DNA from: Propionibacteriales bacterium
GTDB lineage: Bacteria > Actinomycetota > Actinomycetes > Propionibacteriales > Nocardioidaceae
DNA length: 64,000 nucleotides
NCBI GenBank assembly: GCA_026392465.1
Contig: JAPLCA010000008.1
Coordinates: forward strand, 124,001 to 188,000
Direction of reading: 5' to 3'
Shown here piece by piece: positions 24,849 to 32,189 of the stretch. The notes below the pieces were generated by a model. The model ran no database searches, was not told where the DNA came from, and was given only the letters and a program-made list of their open reading frames with translations. Each line of letters opens with the position of its first letter. Positions within the stretch are counted from its first letter, which is position 1. A program made the position numbers and the translations under genes.

Positions 24849-25414
24849 ACCCGGCCCTCGAGCTCACCAGCGTCCCGGCGTGGGCGGTCCGGCCGTCGAC
24901 GCCGCCGTGCGACCCGGCCGCCACCGCGTGCACGGCCGTGGCCGTCGGGGCCGAGGCGGTCGACGTCGCGACCACCTGGCTCGCCGGTGCCGTCGCGCCC
25001 GGGCGTCTGCACGCCCTCGCCAGCACCGACGAGGCCCTCGCCGTGGTCGACGCCGAGCTCGCCGAGGCCCGCGTCGGCTGGCGGCTCCTGGTCGCCGGAC
25101 CGCTCACGGCCGTGCTCCCCCTGCGCGCCCGCGCCCTCGCCGGGGGCCTGGTCGACGCAGAGCTGTCGGTCGCCACCACGACCACCGACGACCTGCTCGT
25201 CACGTGCGCCCACTGCGCCGCGGTGACCTCGGCCCCCACCCACGTCGGGGGCGTCGTCCCCTGCGTCGGCTGCGACCGACGGCTCCTCGTGCACCACCAC
25301 GTCTCGCGCCGCCAGGGGACGTTCCTCGGCTACCAGGTCGACGCCGAACAGTGGGGGACGGAGCAGTGGGGGACGGGGCAGTGGGAGACGGAGCGGTGGG
25401 AGGAGGGGGCGTGA
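24845..25414 (+). CDS. dmmA: Dimethylamine monooxygenase subunit DmmA-like
   Basis: 189 aa. The C-terminal half carries two cysteine pairs (CAHC, CVGC) followed by LLVHHHVSRRQGTFLGYQVDAE, the zinc-ribbon-like end of DmmA-family proteins. It is an accessory subunit of the haem-dependent dimethylamine monooxygenase. The last 20 residues are a repetitive QWGTE/QWGTG/QWETE/RWEEG tail encoded by a 15-bp minisatellite that runs into the ribosome site of the next gene. Start GTG 24845 overlaps the cupin stop, and its stop overlaps the reductase GTG. Confidence 0.75.
   Translation: MNPALELTSVPAWAVRPSTPPCDPAATACTAVAVGAEAVDVATTWLAGAVAPGRLHALASTDEALAVVDAELAEARVGWRLLVAGPLTAVLPLRARALAGGLVDAELSVATTTTDDLLVTCAHCAAVTSAPTHVGGVVPCVGCDRRLLVHHHVSRRQGTFLGYQVDAEQWGTEQWGTGQWETERWEEGA
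25349..25408 (+). repeat. 15-bp coding tandem repeat at the dmmA 3' end
   Basis: About four copies of CAGTGGGGGACGGAG (25349, 25364, 25379, then a degenerate copy from 25394) encode five-residue repeats. The degenerate last unit supplies GGAGGAGGGG, the Shine-Dalgarno for GTG 25411. Confidence 0.85.
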
Positions 25415-26364
25415 GCACGAGCCTCTCCCTCGTGGTGGCGGCCGTCGACGACACCGTGCCCGGCGTGCGGTCGGTGCGGCTCGTCCGCCCCGACGGCGGT
25501 ACGCTGCCCGGGTTCACACCGGGCAGCCACGTCCTGGTGACGTGCGGACCGCCCGGCACCTCCGCCGTCGCCAACGCCTACTCCCTCACCGGCGACTCCG
25601 TCGCCCCGCGCGCCTACACGATCTCGGTGCTGCGCCTCGACGCCGGCCGCGGCGGCTCGCGCTGGGTGCACGCCCTGGCCACCGGCGACCGGGTCGAGGT
25701 GACGTCGCCGCGCTCGGCGTTCCCGCCCGTGCTCGCCGCGCGCCGGCACCTGCTCGTCGCCGGCGGCATCGGGGTCACCCCGATCCTGTCGCACCTGCGC
25801 AGCGCCGTGCGGTGGGGACGCGACGTCGAGGTGCTGTACGCGCACCGACCCGGCGCAGCGGCCCACCTCGAGGACCTGCGCGACCTCGCCGGCGACGCCC
25901 TCACCTGCCTCACCGACCGGACGGCGCTGGGCGACCACCTCGAGCGTCGCCTCGCCGACCAGCCGGTCGGCACCCACCTCTACACGTGCGGCCCGGCCGG
26001 GTTCATGGACACCGTCACGCTCGCCGCCCGACGTCTCGGATGGCCCGACGAGCGCATCCACGTGGAGCACTTCGGCGTCGACGACCTCGACCCCGGCGAG
26101 TCGTTCGAGGCCGTACTGCGCGCCTCCGGGCGGACCGTCCCCGTGCCGTCGGGCACGAGCCTGCTCGACGCGCTCGAGGGAGCCGGGCTGTCCGTGCCGA
26201 ACCTCTGCCGCCAGGGCGTGTGCGGAGAGTGCCGGGTGCGCGTCGCCGCCGGTACCCCGCTGCACCGCGACCTCGTCCTCAGCGACGCCGAGAAGGCCGC
26301 CGCCGACACGCTCCTGTGCTGCGTGTCGCGGGCCGCCGACGACCGACTGGAGCTCGACCTGTGA
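25411..26364 (+). CDS. PDR-type oxidoreductase (FMN, NAD, [2Fe-2S]) of dimethylamine monooxygenase
   Basis: 317 aa phthalate-dioxygenase-reductase layout: an FMN/FAD-binding barrel, an NAD domain (LLVAGGIGVTPILSHLR, YTCGPAGFMD) and a C-terminal plant-type ferredoxin with NLCRQGVCGECRV and a distal LLCCVS cysteine. It should carry electrons from NAD(P)H to the haem oxygenase encoded next, corresponding to the reductase subunit often called DmmB. GTG 25411 overlaps the dmmA stop (GTGA); its stop overlaps the next GTG. Confidence 0.88.
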   Translation: MSTSLSLVVAAVDDTVPGVRSVRLVRPDGGTLPGFTPGSHVLVTCGPPGTSAVANAYSLTGDSVAPRAYTISVLRLDAGRGGSRWVHALATGDRVEVTSPRSAFPPVLAARRHLLVAGGIGVTPILSHLRSAVRWGRDVEVLYAHRPGAAAHLEDLRDLAGDALTCLTDRTALGDHLERRLADQPVGTHLYTCGPAGFMDTVTLAARRLGWPDERIHVEHFGVDDLDPGESFEAVLRASGRTVPVPSGTSLLDALEGAGLSVPNLCRQGVCGECRVRVAAGTPLHRDLVLSDAEKAAADTLLCCVSRAADDRLELDL

Positions 26365-27353
26365 CCACCCAGCCCAGCGTGGACCGCGCCCTCGTCACCG
26401 GCTTCCCCTTCCCGTTCCCCACCGACCGCTACCGCTACACCACGAACGTCGAGCCGGCCCCTCGCGTCGTCGGCACCCCCGCCGGGCAGTGGGGCGCGAG
26501 CGTCGTCGACGTCGACGGCGAGTACCACCGCGAGTTGGTCGAGCGGGCCGCCGTCCTCGAGCGCGACCCCAGCCGCTACGCGGTGCTCGACCACATGGCG
26601 CCCGCCTGCTGGGACACGATGCTCACGCTCATGCGCGAGCTGGCGGCCACCTACCCCGACGTCATGAGCCTCGACGGCGACGGACCGTCGTACGTCTGGA
26701 CCAACCGGCTCCTCGACGTCGAGCAGCCGTTCACCTACGCCCGGCCGTCGACGCTGCCCGACGAGCCGCTGCGCTACGTCGCCGGACAGGTGCAGGAGGA
26801 CCTCGTGCTGCTCGACCAGCGCGACGGCGACCTCTGGGGCGACGCAGGCCTGGTGACGTTCGCCGCCGACTGGTCGTTCGGCTTCGACGTCGGCATGTCG
26901 TTCCTGGAGATCCACGGCCCCGTGCCGCGCCTGCGCGAGACCGGCGTCATCACCCGCGCCCGCGAGTTCATCATGCGGCTCCAGCCGGGTGCGCCGTACC
27001 GGCGCACGAACTGGACGCTCACGATCGGACGTCAGCTCGACGTCTCCACCGAGCGCTACCCCGAGTGGGGCCCGGACCGGCCGCGCATCCTCACCGTCGA
27101 CGACACGACCTTCGGGCGCGAGGTGCACCTGCGCACGGAGGTGCAGCACCTCGTGCGCCTCGAGGAGTCCGGCGCGGTGCTGTTCCTCATCCGCACCTAC
27201 CTGCTGCCGTTCGAGGAGCTGGCACGCGTGGAGCCGTGGCGGGCCACCACGGCGGCCGTGCTGGCCGACCTGCCTGACGACATCGCCGACTACAAGGGCG
27301 TCGCCGGCTACCGCGACCGCGCCGTCACCTGGCTGCACGCGCGCACGCCCTGA
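26361..27353 (+). CDS. DUF3445 haem-dependent oxidative N-demethylase (dimethylamine monooxygenase catalytic subunit)
   Basis: 330 aa. The sequence fits the DUF3445/HODM alpha-like family: an N-terminal FPFPFPTDRYRYTTNV, AADWSFGFDVGMSFLEIHGPVPRL, and RLQPGAPYRRTNWTLTI with RTEVQHLVRLEESGAVLFLIRTYLLP. Known members bind haem and oxidise dimethylamine to methylamine and formaldehyde; subunit naming differs between organisms, so I give no symbol. GTG 26361 overlaps the reductase stop. The neighbouring amtB-glnK genes would handle ammonia and methylammonium. Confidence 0.82.
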   Translation: MTTQPSVDRALVTGFPFPFPTDRYRYTTNVEPAPRVVGTPAGQWGASVVDVDGEYHRELVERAAVLERDPSRYAVLDHMAPACWDTMLTLMRELAATYPDVMSLDGDGPSYVWTNRLLDVEQPFTYARPSTLPDEPLRYVAGQVQEDLVLLDQRDGDLWGDAGLVTFAADWSFGFDVGMSFLEIHGPVPRLRETGVITRAREFIMRLQPGAPYRRTNWTLTIGRQLDVSTERYPEWGPDRPRILTVDDTTFGREVHLRTEVQHLVRLEESGAVLFLIRTYLLPFEELARVEPWRATTAAVLADLPDDIADYKGVAGYRDRAVTWLHARTP

Positions 27354-27368
27354 ACCCACCCCCCGACC

Positions 27369-27415
27369 CCGGACCGAACCCCGGTCCGGCGCGGCGTCCC
27401 GTCCGGGACGTCGCC
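27369..27415 (+). promoter_or_regulatory. Two adjacent hairpins between dmm operon and amtB
   Basis: CCGGACC/GGTCCGG (27369-27389) and CGTCCCG/CGGGACG (27395-27410) form back-to-back stems in the 91-bp spacer. They could end the dmm message or attenuate read-through into amtB. Confidence 0.5.
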
Positions 27416-27444
27416 ACCACCCCCACCCCCGAGGAGGTCTGTCG

Positions 27445-28686
27445 ATGACCGCAGCCGACGTGGCGTGGATGCTCGCCGCATTCGCCGTCGTCCTGATCAT
27501 GTTCCCCGGCATCGCGCTGTTCTACGGAGGCATGGTCGGGCCGAGGAACGCCCTGAACATGCTGATGATGTGCATGAGCACGCTTGCCGTCGTGTCCGTC
27601 CTGTACGTGCTCTACGGCCACGGCGTGGTCGTCGGCGACAGCCTCGGCGGCTGGCGCGTGATCGGCGACCCGCTGCAGCACCTGGGCTGGACGGGCATCT
27701 ACGACGATCCCGGCGACGGGTCGATCGTCGACCCCTACTGGTTCTCCTTCTACGTGCTGTTCGCCGCGATCACGGTCGCGATCGTCGCGTCGGCGGCGGT
27801 CGGGCGCATGAAGTTCTCCGCGTGGCTCGTGTTCTCGGGCGTGTGGCTGACGCTCGTGTACCTGCCCCTCGGCCACCAGGTGTTCGCGTTCGACGGCGAG
27901 GACACCAAGGGCGGCTGGCTGCGCAACGTGGTGCAGCTGCACGACTACGCGGGCGGGACGGCCGTGCACATGTCGGCCGGCTTCGGGGCGCTCGCGCTGG
28001 CCCTCGTGCTCGGCAGGCGTCGCACCGTGCAGATGCGTCCGCACAACCTGCCGATCGTCCTCGTCGGCGTCGGGATGCTGTGGATGGGCTGGATCGGCTT
28101 CAACGGCGGCACCGCCGGCGGGGCCAACTTCCTCGCCCAGTTCGCGATCATGTCGACGCTGCTCGCCGGGTGCACCGGCATGATCGGCTTCTGCCTGGTC
28201 GAGCGGCTGCGCGACGGGCACGCCACCACGCTTGGGATGTGCTCGGGCGTGATCGCCGGGCTCGTCGGCATCACCCCGTCGGCGGACGCCGTCGACGCGC
28301 TCGGTGCGCTGTTCGTCGGGTTCGCATCGGGCGCGGTGGTCGCGTGGGCGGTCACCTGGAAGTCGCGGCTCGGGATCGACGAGTCGCTCGACGCCTTCGC
28401 CGTGCACGGGATCGGCGGCATCGTCGGCTCGCTGTGCGTGGTGCTCATCGGCTTCGAGGGCTCGCCGGCCGGCATCCGCGGCGTCCTGCTCGGCGGCAGC
28501 TGGGACATCGTCTGGCGCGAGGTCGTGGGCATCGTGGTGGTGTCGGGCTACGCGTTCGTCGCGACGTACGTCATCGCGCGGGTGCTCGACCGGGTGATGG
28601 GCCTGCGGGCGCCGGAGGAGCACGAGCTCGAGGGCATGGACCTCACGCAGCACGCCGAGTCGGCCTACGACCTCGAGAGGACCTGA
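27445..28686 (+). CDS. amtB: Ammonium transporter
   Basis: 413 aa with 11 TM segments typical of Amt. The twin-His pore is visible as QLHDYAGGTAVHMSAG and DAFAVHGIGGIVGS; FNGGTAGGANFLAQFAIMST and the Phe gate region are present. It imports ammonium (and methylammonium). ATG 27445 follows GAGGAGG. glnK starts 2 bp after the stop, the standard amtB-glnK pair in which GlnK blocks the pore under nitrogen sufficiency. Its position behind the dimethylamine operon fits amine nitrogen scavenging. Confidence 0.95.
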   Translation: MTAADVAWMLAAFAVVLIMFPGIALFYGGMVGPRNALNMLMMCMSTLAVVSVLYVLYGHGVVVGDSLGGWRVIGDPLQHLGWTGIYDDPGDGSIVDPYWFSFYVLFAAITVAIVASAAVGRMKFSAWLVFSGVWLTLVYLPLGHQVFAFDGEDTKGGWLRNVVQLHDYAGGTAVHMSAGFGALALALVLGRRRTVQMRPHNLPIVLVGVGMLWMGWIGFNGGTAGGANFLAQFAIMSTLLAGCTGMIGFCLVERLRDGHATTLGMCSGVIAGLVGITPSADAVDALGALFVGFASGAVVAWAVTWKSRLGIDESLDAFAVHGIGGIVGSLCVVLIGFEGSPAGIRGVLLGGSWDIVWREVVGIVVVSGYAFVATYVIARVLDRVMGLRAPEEHELEGMDLTQHAESAYDLERT

Positions 28687-28687
28687 C

Positions 28688-29026
28688 GTGAAGCTCGTGA
28701 CCGCCGTCGTCCAGCCGCACCGGCTCGACGACGTCAAGGAGGCGCTGACCGGTCTCGGCATGGCCGGGCTCACCGTCACGGAGGTGTCGGGCCACGGCGC
28801 GCAGAAGGGGCACGCGGAGGTCTACCGCGGCGCGGAGTACCGCGTGGAGTTCCGGCCGAAGGTGCGCGTCGACGTCGTGGTCTCCGACGCCGACCTGGAG
28901 GCGGTGCTCGACGCGGTGACCGAGGCCGCCCGCACCGGTCGGATCGGCGACGGGAAGATCTGGGCGACGGACCTCGTGGAGGTCGTCCGGGTGCGGACGG
29001 GGGAGCGCGGTGAGTCGGCGGTCTGA
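28688..29026 (+). CDS. glnK: PII nitrogen signal protein
   Basis: 112 aa PII fold beginning MKLVTAVVQPHRLDDVKEAL. The T-loop is HAEVYRGAEYRVEF with Tyr51 present, the residue adenylylated in actinobacteria; RIGDGKIWATDLVEVVRVRTGE is the B/C-loop signature. GTG 28688 comes 2 bp after amtB. No glnD follows: the next gene is a tRNA, unlike the common amtB-glnK-glnD operon. Confidence 0.95.
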   Translation: MKLVTAVVQPHRLDDVKEALTGLGMAGLTVTEVSGHGAQKGHAEVYRGAEYRVEFRPKVRVDVVVSDADLEAVLDAVTEAARTGRIGDGKIWATDLVEVVRVRTGERGESAV

Positions 29027-29134
29027 CCGCCGCCCCGACCGACGGGAGTGAGGAGCGCGGCGTCGCCCGGGGGTCGGCGCCGCGCTCCCCTCGTCGCCCG
29101 CAGCGCCCAGGGTCGGGTACCTTGGGCGTCACCG

Positions 29135-29208
29135 GCCGATGTAGCTCAATGGCAGAGCGCTTGCTTCCCAAGCAAGACACGCGGGTTCGATTCCCGTCAT
29201 CGGCTCCA
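29135..29208 (+). tRNA. tRNA-Gly (CCC)
   Basis: The acceptor stem GCCGATG pairs with CATCGGC, the D-arm is TAGCTCAATGGCAGAGC, and the anticodon stem CTTGC/GCAAG encloses TTCCCAA with anticodon CCC. The T-arm contains GGGTTCGATTCCC. The discriminator T and CCA are encoded. The last 17 bases are repeated 93 bp downstream. Confidence 0.95.
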
Positions 29209-29284
29209 TCGCGCCGAAGGCGCTCTGTCGCCGATGCTCTCATCGAGTCGGGCCCCCTGTGCGGCGTAGGCGTCCAGCGTGGGA

Positions 29285-29301
29285 TCCCGTCATCGGCTCC
29301 A
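29285..29301 (+). repeat. Duplicate of tRNA-Gly 3' end (att-like scar)
   Basis: TCCCGTCATCGGCTCCA is identical to the last 17 nt of the upstream tRNA (29192-29208). tRNA 3'-end duplications are typical integration scars, but only 76 bp lie between the copies and no integrase is seen, so an excised element or tRNA remnant is likely. The rest of 29302-29416 holds GC-rich inverted repeats and no gene. Confidence 0.7.
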
Positions 29302-29416
29302 CGTCGCGGCCTGCTTCGACGACGTCATCACCCCCACCCAAGGGGCTCGCCCCAACTCAGCGTTGCGTTGGGGAGTCACCCTTCGGGTGGGGCCCCACCC
29401 CAAGGGCACCTGGGGG

Positions 29417-29770
29417 CTAGGCGGGGGTGGTGGCGCGGAGGAGGTCGGCGACGCGGTCCAGCGCGCCCGGGACGACGGAGTAGAAGGCCCACGTCCCGCG
29501 CTGCTCCCGGGAGAGGAGCCCCGCCTCCACTAGCACCTTGAGGTGGTGCGACACGGTCGCCTGGCTGAGCCCGACCGGGCCGGTGATGTCGCAGACGCAG
29601 GCCTCGCCGCCCTCGTGCGCCGCCACGAGCGACAGCAGCCGCACGCGGCTGGGGTCGGCGAGCGCCTTGAACGTGCGGGACAGCTCGACCGCCTCCTCGC
29701 GCTCGAGCGGCGTCGACGCCAGCGTCCCGCCGCAGGCCGAGGTCGGCGAGGGGAGCGGCGAGGAGGTCAC
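29417..29770 (-). CDS. arsR: ArsR family metalloregulator
   Basis: 117 aa winged-helix repressor. GEACVCDITGPVGLSQATVSHHLKVLVEAGLLSREQRG contains the CVC metalloid-binding pair next to the recognition helix, as in arsenite-sensing ArsR; a further Cys is near the N-terminus (SACGG). The GTG start at 29770 is only 8 nt after CATACT on the same strand, which suggests a leaderless message. It is divergent from acr3; the CATCGAC-N4-GTCGATG operator lies in the spacer. Confidence 0.9.
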   Translation of the reverse strand: MTSSPLPSPTSACGGTLASTPLEREEAVELSRTFKALADPSRVRLLSLVAAHEGGEACVCDITGPVGLSQATVSHHLKVLVEAGLLSREQRGTWAFYSVVPGALDRVADLLRATTPA

Positions 29771-29806
29771 CCGGCGAGTATGCCCCAGGACCCGCTACGC
29801 TCCCTC

Positions 29807-29824
29807 CATCGACGTCGGTCGATG
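29807..29824. promoter_or_regulatory. ArsR operator in the arsR-acr3 spacer
   Basis: CATCGACGTCGGTCGATG is a perfect 7-4-7 inverted repeat. TACGCT at 29796-29801 is a fair -10 for acr3, placing the start of transcription in the palindrome. The palindrome swallows the ATG at 29822, so that codon is unlikely to be the acr3 start. Confidence 0.75.
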
Positions 29825-29845
29825 TACCTTGTCGAAGGAGTGGAC

Positions 29846-30934
29846 GTGCAGCAGGAGCTCGGCACGACGTCGTCCGGCCCGGCACCCGTCGTGGAGCGGC
29901 TCTCGCGGCTCGACCGCCTGCTGCCGGTGTGGATCCTGCTCGCCATGGCGACCGGGCTCGTCCTCGGCCGCACGGTCGACGGGCTCGACGAGGCGCTCGA
30001 GGCGGTGTCCGTGGGCTCGGTCTCGCTGCCGATCGCGGTCGGCCTGCTCGTCATGATGTACCCGGTGCTGGCGAAGGTCCGCTACGACGAGACGTCGCGG
30101 GTCACCGGCGACCGCCGACTCCTCGCAGCCTCGCTCGTCCTGAACTGGGTCGTCGGCCCAGCCCTGATGTTCGCGCTCGCGTGGCTGTTCCTGCCGGACC
30201 TGCCTGAGCTGCGCACCGGGCTCGTCATCGTCGGCCTGGCGCGCTGCATCGCGATGGTGCTGATCTGGAACGACCTCGCCTGCGGCGACCGCGAGGCAGC
30301 CGCCGTGCTCGTCGCCGTCAACTCCGTCTTCCAGGTCGTCGCGTTCGGCGCGCTCGGCTGGTTCTACCTGCAGGCGCTGCCCGCCTGGCTCGGCCTCGAG
30401 ACCACGTCGGCGGAGTTCTCCTTCGCGGCCATCACCCTCAGCGTGGTCGTGTTCCTCGGCGTCCCGCTGCTCGCGGGCTGGGCCACCCGCACGCTCGGCG
30501 AGCGGGCCCGGGGACGCGACTGGTACGAGTCGAGGTTCCTCCCGCGGCTCGGACCGTGGGCGCTCTACGGTCTGCTCTTCACCATCGTCGTGCTGTTCGC
30601 GCTGCAGGGCGACGCCATCGTGAGCCGACCGCTCGACGTCGCGCGGGTCGCGCTGCCCCTGCTCCTCTACTTCGCCGTCACCTTCACGCTCGGGATGCTC
30701 CTCGGACGTGCACTGCGCCTGGGCTACGCGAAGACGGCGACGCTGGCCTTCACCGCCGCCGGCAACAACTTCGAGCTCGCCATCGCCGTGGCCGTCGGCA
30801 CCTTCGGCGTCACGTCCGGTCAGGCGCTCGCGGGCGTCGTCGGCCCGCTCGTCGAGGTCCCCGTGCTGGTGGGCCTCGTCCACGTCGCGCTCTGGGCGCG
30901 CCGCTTCCACCCCCACAAGGAGACCTCGCCATGA
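29846..30934 (+). CDS. acr3: Arsenite efflux transporter ACR3
   Basis: 362 aa with ten TM segments. The conserved GLARCIAMVLIWNDLACGDREAAAVLVAVNSVFQ contains the essential Cys of Acr3, and TAAGNNFELAIAVAVGTFG is the other family hallmark. It extrudes arsenite. I prefer GTG 29846 with GAAGGAG 5 nt upstream over ATG 29822, which lies in the operator. Its stop overlaps arsC (ATGA). Confidence 0.93.
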   Translation: MQQELGTTSSGPAPVVERLSRLDRLLPVWILLAMATGLVLGRTVDGLDEALEAVSVGSVSLPIAVGLLVMMYPVLAKVRYDETSRVTGDRRLLAASLVLNWVVGPALMFALAWLFLPDLPELRTGLVIVGLARCIAMVLIWNDLACGDREAAAVLVAVNSVFQVVAFGALGWFYLQALPAWLGLETTSAEFSFAAITLSVVVFLGVPLLAGWATRTLGERARGRDWYESRFLPRLGPWALYGLLFTIVVLFALQGDAIVSRPLDVARVALPLLLYFAVTFTLGMLLGRALRLGYAKTATLAFTAAGNNFELAIAVAVGTFGVTSGQALAGVVGPLVEVPVLVGLVHVALWARRFHPHKETSP

Positions 30935-31332
30935 GCCGCGCCCGACCCACCGTCCTGTTCGTCTGCGTCCACAACGCCGGTCGCTCGCAGATGGCCGCCG
31001 GCTTCCTGCGCGAGCTCGGCGGCGACCAGGTGGAGGTCCTGTCGGCCGGCTCCACGCCCGCCGACGAGGTGAACCCCGTGGCCGTAGCGGCCATGGCCGA
31101 GCTCGGCATCGACATCGCCGGCGAGCAGCCGAAGGTCCTCACCGACGACGCCGTCGTCGCGGCCGACGTCGTCGTGACGATGGGATGCGGCGACGAGTGC
31201 CCCTTCTACGTGGGCAAGCGGTACGAGGACTGGGTGCTCGACGACCCCGCGGGGCAGGGCATCGACGCCGTCCGCCCCATCCGCGACGAGGTCCGCAGCC
31301 GGGTCGAGCAGCTCCTCGCCTCGCTGGTCTGA
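30931..31332 (+). CDS. arsC: Arsenate reductase (LMW-phosphatase fold)
   Basis: 133 aa. CVHNAGRSQMAAGF is the P-loop nucleophile motif, and TMGCGDECPFYVGKRYEDW holds the second and third redox cysteines of the thioredoxin/mycothiol-coupled ArsC class. It reduces arsenate to arsenite for ACR3. ATG 30931 overlaps the acr3 stop. The ars operon ends here; the next gene starts 50 bp on. Confidence 0.93.
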   Translation: MSRARPTVLFVCVHNAGRSQMAAGFLRELGGDQVEVLSAGSTPADEVNPVAVAAMAELGIDIAGEQPKVLTDDAVVAADVVVTMGCGDECPFYVGKRYEDWVLDDPAGQGIDAVRPIRDEVRSRVEQLLASLV

Positions 31333-31382
31333 GCGACGGACACAGGGATGCGCCCGACCCCCGCCGCTGCCAGGGTGAGGGG

Positions 31383-32189
31383 ATGAGCACCCCCGACGTC
31401 GCCGTCATCGGCGGATCCGGCTTCTACACGTTCCTAGACGATCCCGAGCAGGTCGACGTGGACACCCCCTACGGACCGCCGTCGGCACCCGTGTCCGTCG
31501 GCCAGGTCGGGGACCGCACGGTCGCGTTCCTGCCGCGGCACGGCGCCGACCACCGCTACCCTGCGCACCGGGTGCCGTACCGCGCGAACCTGTGGGCGCT
31601 GCGCTCGCTCGGCGTCCGCCAGGTGCTCGCGCCGTGCGCCGTCGGCGGGCTGCGGCCCGAGCTGGGGCCCGGCAGCTTCGTCGTGCCCGACCAGCTGGTC
31701 GACCGCACCAGCGGCCGCCTGCAGACCTACTACGACTCCGGCGCGGTGCACGTCTCGTTCGCCGACCCCTACTGCGAGCGCCTGCGCGGCCACCTCCTCG
31801 ACGGCCTGGCCGACCACGCGCCCACCGACGGCGGTGCGATGGTCGTCATCGAGGGTCCGCGCTTCTCCACGCGCGCCGAGTCGCGCTGGTACGCCGACCA
31901 GGGCTGGGCCGTGGTCAACATGACCGGCCACCCGGAGGCGGTCCTGGCCCGCGAGCTGGCGCTCTGCTACGCCACCGTCGCGCTCGTCACCGACCACGAC
32001 GCAGGCGTCGACGACGGTGCTGGTGGTCACGGCGAGTCCGTCAGCATGGAGGCCGTCTTCCAGGTGTTCCGCGAGCACACCGACACGCTCAAGTCGACCC
32101 TCGCGACCGTCGTCGGCAGCCTCGGCGAGCGCGACTGCGCGTGCGGCTCCGCCGTCGACGGCATGACGCTGCCGTTCGAGCTGCCGTGA
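31383..32189 (+). CDS. mtnP: S-methyl-5'-thioadenosine phosphorylase
   Basis: 268 aa, normal length. AVIGGSGFY, LPRHGADHRYPAHRVPYRANLWAL, IEGPRFSTRAESRWY, NMTGHPEAVLARELALCYA and TDHDAG are all MTAP/PNP-II motifs; Asp in TDHDAG is the residue selecting 6-aminopurines. It cleaves methylthioadenosine (or 5'-substituted adenosines) to adenine and a ribose-1-phosphate. ATG 31383 lies close behind GAGGGG, 50 bp after arsC. Its stop overlaps the epimerase GTG. In arsenosugar pathways a related phosphorylase acts on arsenic-substituted adenosine, which makes this position notable. Confidence 0.9.
   Translation: MSTPDVAVIGGSGFYTFLDDPEQVDVDTPYGPPSAPVSVGQVGDRTVAFLPRHGADHRYPAHRVPYRANLWALRSLGVRQVLAPCAVGGLRPELGPGSFVVPDQLVDRTSGRLQTYYDSGAVHVSFADPYCERLRGHLLDGLADHAPTDGGAMVVIEGPRFSTRAESRWYADQGWAVVNMTGHPEAVLARELALCYATVALVTDHDAGVDDGAGGHGESVSMEAVFQVFREHTDTLKSTLATVVGSLGERDCACGSAVDGMTLPFELP

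Noticed and set aside
29302-29416. Second tRNA after tRNA-Gly
   Set aside because: Only the 3' 17 nt are duplicated; no acceptor, D or anticodon arm can be built.
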